NCBI RefSeq assembly: GCF_015355625.1
Contig: NZ_JACLAF010000010.1
Coordinates: forward strand, 1-64,000
From: Tamlana sp. I1
Lineage (GTDB): Bacteria; Bacteroidota; Bacteroidia; Flavobacteriales; Flavobacteriaceae
Length of the DNA stretch: 64,000 bases
Direction of reading: 5' to 3'
The notes under the pieces are model-generated. The model searched no databases and was not told the origin of the DNA. It saw nothing but the letters and a program-made list of their open reading frames with translations. A program made the translations under genes and the position numbers. Below, in pieces: positions 60,491-64,000 of this stretch. Within the stretch, counting starts at the first letter, position 1. Each line of letters begins with the position of its first letter.

Positions 60491-61282
60491 TTAGTTAAAG
60501 TTAATCTTGGTACAAGTCTCTCCGTAAACGCGAGATAAAACAGTTTGTATAGCTTGATCTGGAGTTTTAGCAGATCCAATTTTAAGAGCACCATCAAGAA
60601 CGTCTCCGTTTTCTTCCCAAGTATAAGATTTAGAACTGTTTCCTCTATTTACAATAACAAGTTTTCCGTCTTTGTTACCAATTCTGTAACTTTTATATTC
60701 TCTTTCGTATTTCACTCCAGAAGGGTAATACGTTTCAGCAGTAAAGAAAGACTCTCCTTTAGTAAATAAGTTACAAACACAGTTTCCTATATCACTTTGT
60801 TCAGATACTCTAACAGTGTTGTTTTGAGTAATTTTCCAATCACCATCTGTTTTAGTGGCAATAATATTCATTAAAATGGTGCCTTTTTCTGCAAGTTTAC
60901 CATCTATTTTAGACTCAAAGTTTATTAATGCAGAAACAGTACCGCCACGCTCTTTTTGAGATTCGTAAACCGTTTCTTTTAAAGACATGGTGAAGTTATA
61001 ATTCTGATTTTTTAAATCATTTTCTAACTTTTCTTGTAATTGCGTGTAATTAGTAGATGTTCTGTTTAAAACACCTGTTAAACCCACAAAGGCTGTGTTA
61101 TTTTGATAATTGGTTCCGAATAACGATAAAACAGACTCAGGATCTTGGGTGTGATGCAAGTTGTTGGCTGCTTCAATGTAAGATTTTAATAATGATTTTG
61201 CTGCGGTTTCTTGTGCGTAACCTGCCGCATAAAAAGACAGCACAAAGGCAAGGGCTAATTTTAAAAAAGTAGGATTTTTCAT
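60491..61282 (-). CDS. exported protein of unknown function
   Basis: A 263-aa protein with signal peptide (MKNPTFLKLALAFVLSFYAAGYAQ, cleavage after AQ). Residues about 25-145 have an NTF2-like flavour (SLLKSYIEAANNLHHTQDPESVLSLFG...DGDWKITQNNTVR), and the C-terminal part has four Cys, including the CVC pair at IGNCVCNLF and a GETCTKINFN end. I do not recognise a family. Periplasmic or secreted. It has its own terminator; no other gene shares its transcript. Confidence 0.75.
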   Translation of the reverse strand: MKNPTFLKLALAFVLSFYAAGYAQETAAKSLLKSYIEAANNLHHTQDPESVLSLFGTNYQNNTAFVGLTGVLNRTSTNYTQLQEKLENDLKNQNYNFTMSLKETVYESQKERGGTVSALINFESKIDGKLAEKGTILMNIIATKTDGDWKITQNNTVRVSEQSDIGNCVCNLFTKGESFFTAETYYPSGVKYEREYKSYRIGNKDGKLVIVNRGNSSKSYTWEENGDVLDGALKIGSAKTPDQAIQTVLSRVYGETCTKINFN

Positions 61283-61472
61283 GTAATTAATTTGGGTTAA
61301 TTTTAAAATGAAGCGTAATATATAAAAAAGCCAACAACATCACACAAAATATTAACCCCTAAAATTATTAGAAATTACCTAATCAATATTTACAATAGAA
61401 AAACAAAAAAGTCAAAAAATGATTTCCTAGTCCCTTAAAACACGTAACGCTTTAAATAACAACGATTAACCT

Positions 61473-62294
61473 TTATTGGTCAACCAAACTCCCCCACTCG
61501 GTCCATGAGCCATCATAAACGCGAATATTTTTGTAGCCTGAAATTTCAGCAGCAAGAGCTAAGACACAAGCTGTGATTCCTGATCCACATGAAAAAATAA
61601 TAGGATCCTCCTTTTCAGCAAGGGGTTTAAATGCAGATTCTAGCTCAGTTTTTGACTTTAAAATACCATCTTCAAGTAAATCTGTAAAAGGTAAATTTAC
61701 CGAATTTGGTATGGTGCCCATGCGTAAACCTTCACGAGGTTCTGGTACTTCACAATTAAAGCGTCCAGCAGAACGCGCATCAATAATGGTATGAGTTTTC
61801 TCTTTTGAAGCCTGTTCCACATCCTTAAAAAACAACATGTAATTGAGTTGAAGATTTGCTGTAAAATCGCCTAATTCTCCGTTATAACTTGAAGCTTTTT
61901 CTATTGGATACTGCGCTTTATTCCAAGCTGGAAATCCACCATTCAAAATTGCAATATTATTAAACCCGAAAGCCTTAAACAACCACCAAACACGGGCGCT
62001 TGAGTAAATCCCTTTGTCGTCGTAAACCACAATAGCACTATCGGTGTTTACCCCTAAAATACGGGCTTCTTTTTGAAATTGTTCTGCGGAAGGAAACGCG
62101 CTTGGAAAGGCATCTTCAATATTGCTGAATTTTTGTTTAATATCAAAAAAACGCGCATTCGGAATTTGTTCTGAAGCATCATTAAATACTTTAGCAATGG
62201 TTCCGTCTAGAACCACAAGGTTTGGTGCCTCTATATGCTTAGACAACCATGAAACAGAAACAACAGGTTCGGTTAATGTTAATTTATTGGACAT
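61473..62294 (-). CDS. sseA: 3-mercaptopyruvate sulfurtransferase (rhodanese family)
   Basis: A 273-aa protein of two rhodanese domains. The C-terminal domain carries the active Cys236 in FSCGSGITACV; CGSG(I/V)TA is the loop of 3-mercaptopyruvate sulfurtransferases rather than thiosulfate sulfurtransferases (CRKGVT). The N-terminal domain is inactive and retains VVYDDKGIYSSARVWWLFK. It transfers sulfur from mercaptopyruvate to thiols or cyanide. Cytosolic, no signal peptide. Confidence 0.94.
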   Translation of the reverse strand: MSNKLTLTEPVVSVSWLSKHIEAPNLVVLDGTIAKVFNDASEQIPNARFFDIKQKFSNIEDAFPSAFPSAEQFQKEARILGVNTDSAIVVYDDKGIYSSARVWWLFKAFGFNNIAILNGGFPAWNKAQYPIEKASSYNGELGDFTANLQLNYMLFFKDVEQASKEKTHTIIDARSAGRFNCEVPEPREGLRMGTIPNSVNLPFTDLLEDGILKSKTELESAFKPLAEKEDPIIFSCGSGITACVLALAAEISGYKNIRVYDGSWTEWGSLVDQ

Positions 62295-62345
62295 GAGCGT
62301 TTAAATTGATTATTTATTATTGAAGGGGTGTTGGATATTGATTAC

Positions 62346-62388
62346 TAGTTATTTGTTATTTGTTGTTGGTTGTTGGTTGTTGGTTTTT
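62346..62388. repeat. TTATTTG/TTGGTTG low-complexity tract
   Basis: Two TTATTTG units followed by three or four TTGGTTG-like units between the sulfurtransferase and the 84-aa gene. A similar C/T-rich tract (ACTTTTAACTTTC type) lies at 62812-62850. Simple-sequence DNA, no function apparent. Confidence 0.6.
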
Positions 62389-62418
62389 AGCATATTGCCT
62401 CCTGCATAAAGTAATTTA

Positions 62419-62673
62419 TTATTCAAATGGTTCCTTAGGTAGAGCTAATAAATTCTTAACATATCTCTTATTATTATACGGTTTACCGTTTTTCATTACT
62501 TCAAATAATTCAACAGCTAAACATTGTCCAATCAGTTGTCTTGATTGAAAATCATCAAAACCTTCCTTTTTCAACCTATCAAATGTTTCTTTTGTTTCTG
62601 GAGGAGTATTATCCTTTAGTTGATTCTTTATTATATCAAAAATCTGCTCTCTTAACTTCTCATTTGTTTCCAT
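62419..62673 (-). CDS. small conserved hypothetical protein
   Basis: An 84-aa soluble, helical and charged protein, METNEKLREQIFDIIKNQLKDNTPPE onward, with a central ETFDRLKKEGFDDFQSRQLIGQCLAVELFEVMKNG helix-turn-helix-like stretch and a basic C-terminal tail. I recall similar short proteins in Flavobacteriaceae and other bacteria but no function. It has normal codon use. It stands alone between the symporter and the sulfurtransferase genes. Confidence 0.7.
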   Translation of the reverse strand: METNEKLREQIFDIIKNQLKDNTPPETKETFDRLKKEGFDDFQSRQLIGQCLAVELFEVMKNGKPYNNKRYVKNLLALPKEPFE

Positions 62674-62850
62674 TTACTTTAAAAATATTAAGGCAATCGT
62701 GTTTTGTTTTCCCTTTAAACAGTCAAAAAACACTACGTTTTATGAGTTATTCGTCACTAGTTTTCAACTTATAGCATACAGTATAAAACATAACGCTTAT
62801 CGCTTACTCCCAACTTTCCACTTTTAATTTCTAACTTTTAACTTTCAAAA

Positions 62851-64000
62851 TCATCTAACTGCTTCATAATTATCATCCCATTCTTCAGGTTTTGGCTCAT
62901 GTAATTTTCCTAAAGATTTGGCAACCATCATAGAAACGGTAGCATCACCAGTTACATTTACCACAGTTCTTAACATATCTAAAGGCCTATCAACAGCAAA
63001 AATTAAGGCAATTCCAATAGGTAATAATTCCGCAGGAAAACCAATCGATTCTAATACAATAACCAACATAACTAGTCCAGCACTTGGCACGGCAGCACTA
63101 CCAATGGAAGCCAATAAAGCGGTAACAATAATAACCAACTGATTGGTAAACGTTAGCCCTTCTGGCCAAATAACTTGCATGATAAAAACCGCTGCAATCC
63201 CTTGATATAGACTGGTTCCATCCATATTTACGGTAGCCCCAACAGGCAGCACAAATCCAGAAACTTCTTTATCGACTCCCAAATGTTCTTCAACACGTTC
63301 CATGGTTACAGGCAAGGTTGCCGCACTACTGCTGGTTGAAAATGCTAACAATTGCGCCGGACTTATTTGTTTTAAAAACCACATAGGTGATTTCTTTACG
63401 TAGACGCCAACTAAAAGCAGATAAAAACAAATCATTAATACCAGTCCGCCAATAACACAAAGTGAATATAAAAGAAGCTTAAGAAGTATTTCAACATCAT
63501 CGAAAGCCACAATAACATTGGCTAATAAAGCAAAAACAGCATAAGGTGCAAATAACATGATTAAATCTACCATTTTCATTACCACATCGTTTAAAGAATC
63601 GAAGAAATCTACTAATGGTTTTGCTTTCTTTTCACCAATTAAAAGCAGACAAATACCAACAAATAAGGCAAAAAAGATGATTTGAAGCATGGAAGCTTCT
63701 GTAAATGATTTAAAAATATTGCTTGGAAAAATATCAATTAAAGCCTGTAATGGTCCTGCATCTTTTTGGGCATGCGCTTTCATGAGTTTATCGGTAACTC
63801 CGGCATCATTTTCATATTTTAATTTAATTTTTTCAATAGTATCTTGTGGCATACCATCACCAGGTTTAACCAAATTTACTATGCTTAACCCAATAATAAT
63901 GGCCACTAAAGTTGTAGAAATATAAATGGAAATGGTGCGCAAGCCCATAGATTTTATTTTGGAAATATCTTTTAAATCTGAAATTCCTTTAATTAAAGAC
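62851..64000 (-). CDS. dicarboxylate/amino acid:cation symporter (DAACS), 5' end beyond window
   Basis: Secondary transporter of the GltP/DctA family; 382 residues are visible. The reading frame stays open upstream of ATG 63948 through the window edge (SLIKGISDLKDISKIKSMGLRT..), so the real N-terminus with TM1-3 lies outside. Visible are the HP1 serine-rich loop STSSSAATLPVT, the NMDGTSLYQG motif of TM7 that binds sodium and substrate, and GSAAVPSAG of HP2. An inserted loop between TM3 and TM4 (DAGVTDKLMKAHAQKDAGP) is normal for the family. Substrate is glutamate, aspartate or a C4-dicarboxylate. Confidence 0.93.
   Translation of the reverse strand, partial: SLIKGISDLKDISKIKSMGLRTISIYISTTLVAIIIGLSIVNLVKPGDGMPQDTIEKIKLKYENDAGVTDKLMKAHAQKDAGPLQALIDIFPSNIFKSFTEASMLQIIFFALFVGICLLLIGEKKAKPLVDFFDSLNDVVMKMVDLIMLFAPYAVFALLANVIVAFDDVEILLKLLLYSLCVIGGLVLMICFYLLLVGVYVKKSPMWFLKQISPAQLLAFSTSSSAATLPVTMERVEEHLGVDKEVSGFVLPVGATVNMDGTSLYQGIAAVFIMQVIWPEGLTFTNQLVIIVTALLASIGSAAVPSAGLVMLVIVLESIGFPAELLPIGIALIFAVDRPLDMLRTVVNVTGDATVSMMVAKSLGKLHEPKPEEWDDNYEAVR

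Noticed and set aside
1-64000. CRISPR array, prophage or integrated element
   Set aside because: No regularly spaced repeats, integrase, capsid or tail genes and no tRNA attachment site; composition is even across the window.

Overview
The window is an AT-rich, densely coded chromosomal segment of a member of the Bacteroidota, most likely a marine Flavobacteriaceae bacterium. Support comes from protein families typical of that group (CAL67264-type membrane protein, DUF4421 barrel, MutS2 without Smr, a capnine/sulfonolipid enzyme pair), a PL7 alginate lyase lipoprotein, almost no Shine-Dalgarno sequences, and repeated TTG-N17..23-TAnnTTTG promoters. The genus cannot be fixed from the sequence. 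No rRNA, tRNA, CRISPR array or intact mobile element was seen; one transposase-like reading frame may run off the left edge.

Layout. 0-5 kb: a probable capnine (sulfonolipid) pair, cysteate synthase-like and cysteate acyltransferase-like PLP enzymes, downstream of a lipoprotein oligopeptidase. 5-10.2 kb: ybaB, an unknown membrane protein, an NTF2-like protein, yegP, threonine aldolase, then prfB (with the RF2 +1 frameshift), a HAD phosphatase and arsC. 10.2-19.5 kb: a 57-aa membrane protein, a 1-Cys peroxiredoxin, fumC, a Crp/Fnr regulator, a coiled-coil protein, an arginase-family enzyme, GNAT, Nudix, and ettA behind a small membrane protein. 19.9-26.3 kb: an MFS exporter, a DUF4421 protein, a reductase-MarR-pirin operon with a clear operator, a carboxylase beta subunit and DoxX. 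26.4-36.1 kb: sppA, then a menaquinone run menB-menA-UPF0173-patatin/barrel-menC-CPBP protease-menE on the minus strand. 36.1-45.9 kb: a small membrane protein with its own promoter, ung, holA, an orphan HsdR-N protein, a glycosyltransferase, an OmpA lipoprotein, a YciO-type protein, a UvrD/PcrA helicase and an AsmA-like protein. 46-64 kb: a glutamate-synthase-like flavoprotein, a soluble patatin, an M1 aminopeptidase, a PHP-ACT fusion, recG, miaE, mutS2, the alginate lyase, a DCC thioredoxin-like protein, an unknown exported protein, a sulfurtransferase and a dicarboxylate symporter cut by the right edge.

How the genes work together. Most are housekeeping: translation (prfB, ettA, miaE), DNA repair and replication (ung, holA, recG, mutS2, uvrD/pcrA), respiratory quinone synthesis (menA, B, C, E) and envelope functions. 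The more unusual signals are regulatory or architectural: the capnine pair, a 24-bp palindrome overlapping the promoter of the MarR operon, a 16-bp ExuR/UxuR-like palindrome just upstream of the alginate lyase, a patatin-barrel protein inside the menaquinone run, a PHP phosphatase fused to ACT domains, an insertion inside RecG, and several families of dispersed palindromic repeats in the gaps. I did not find a cluster that clearly looks like a wholly new defence or mobile system.
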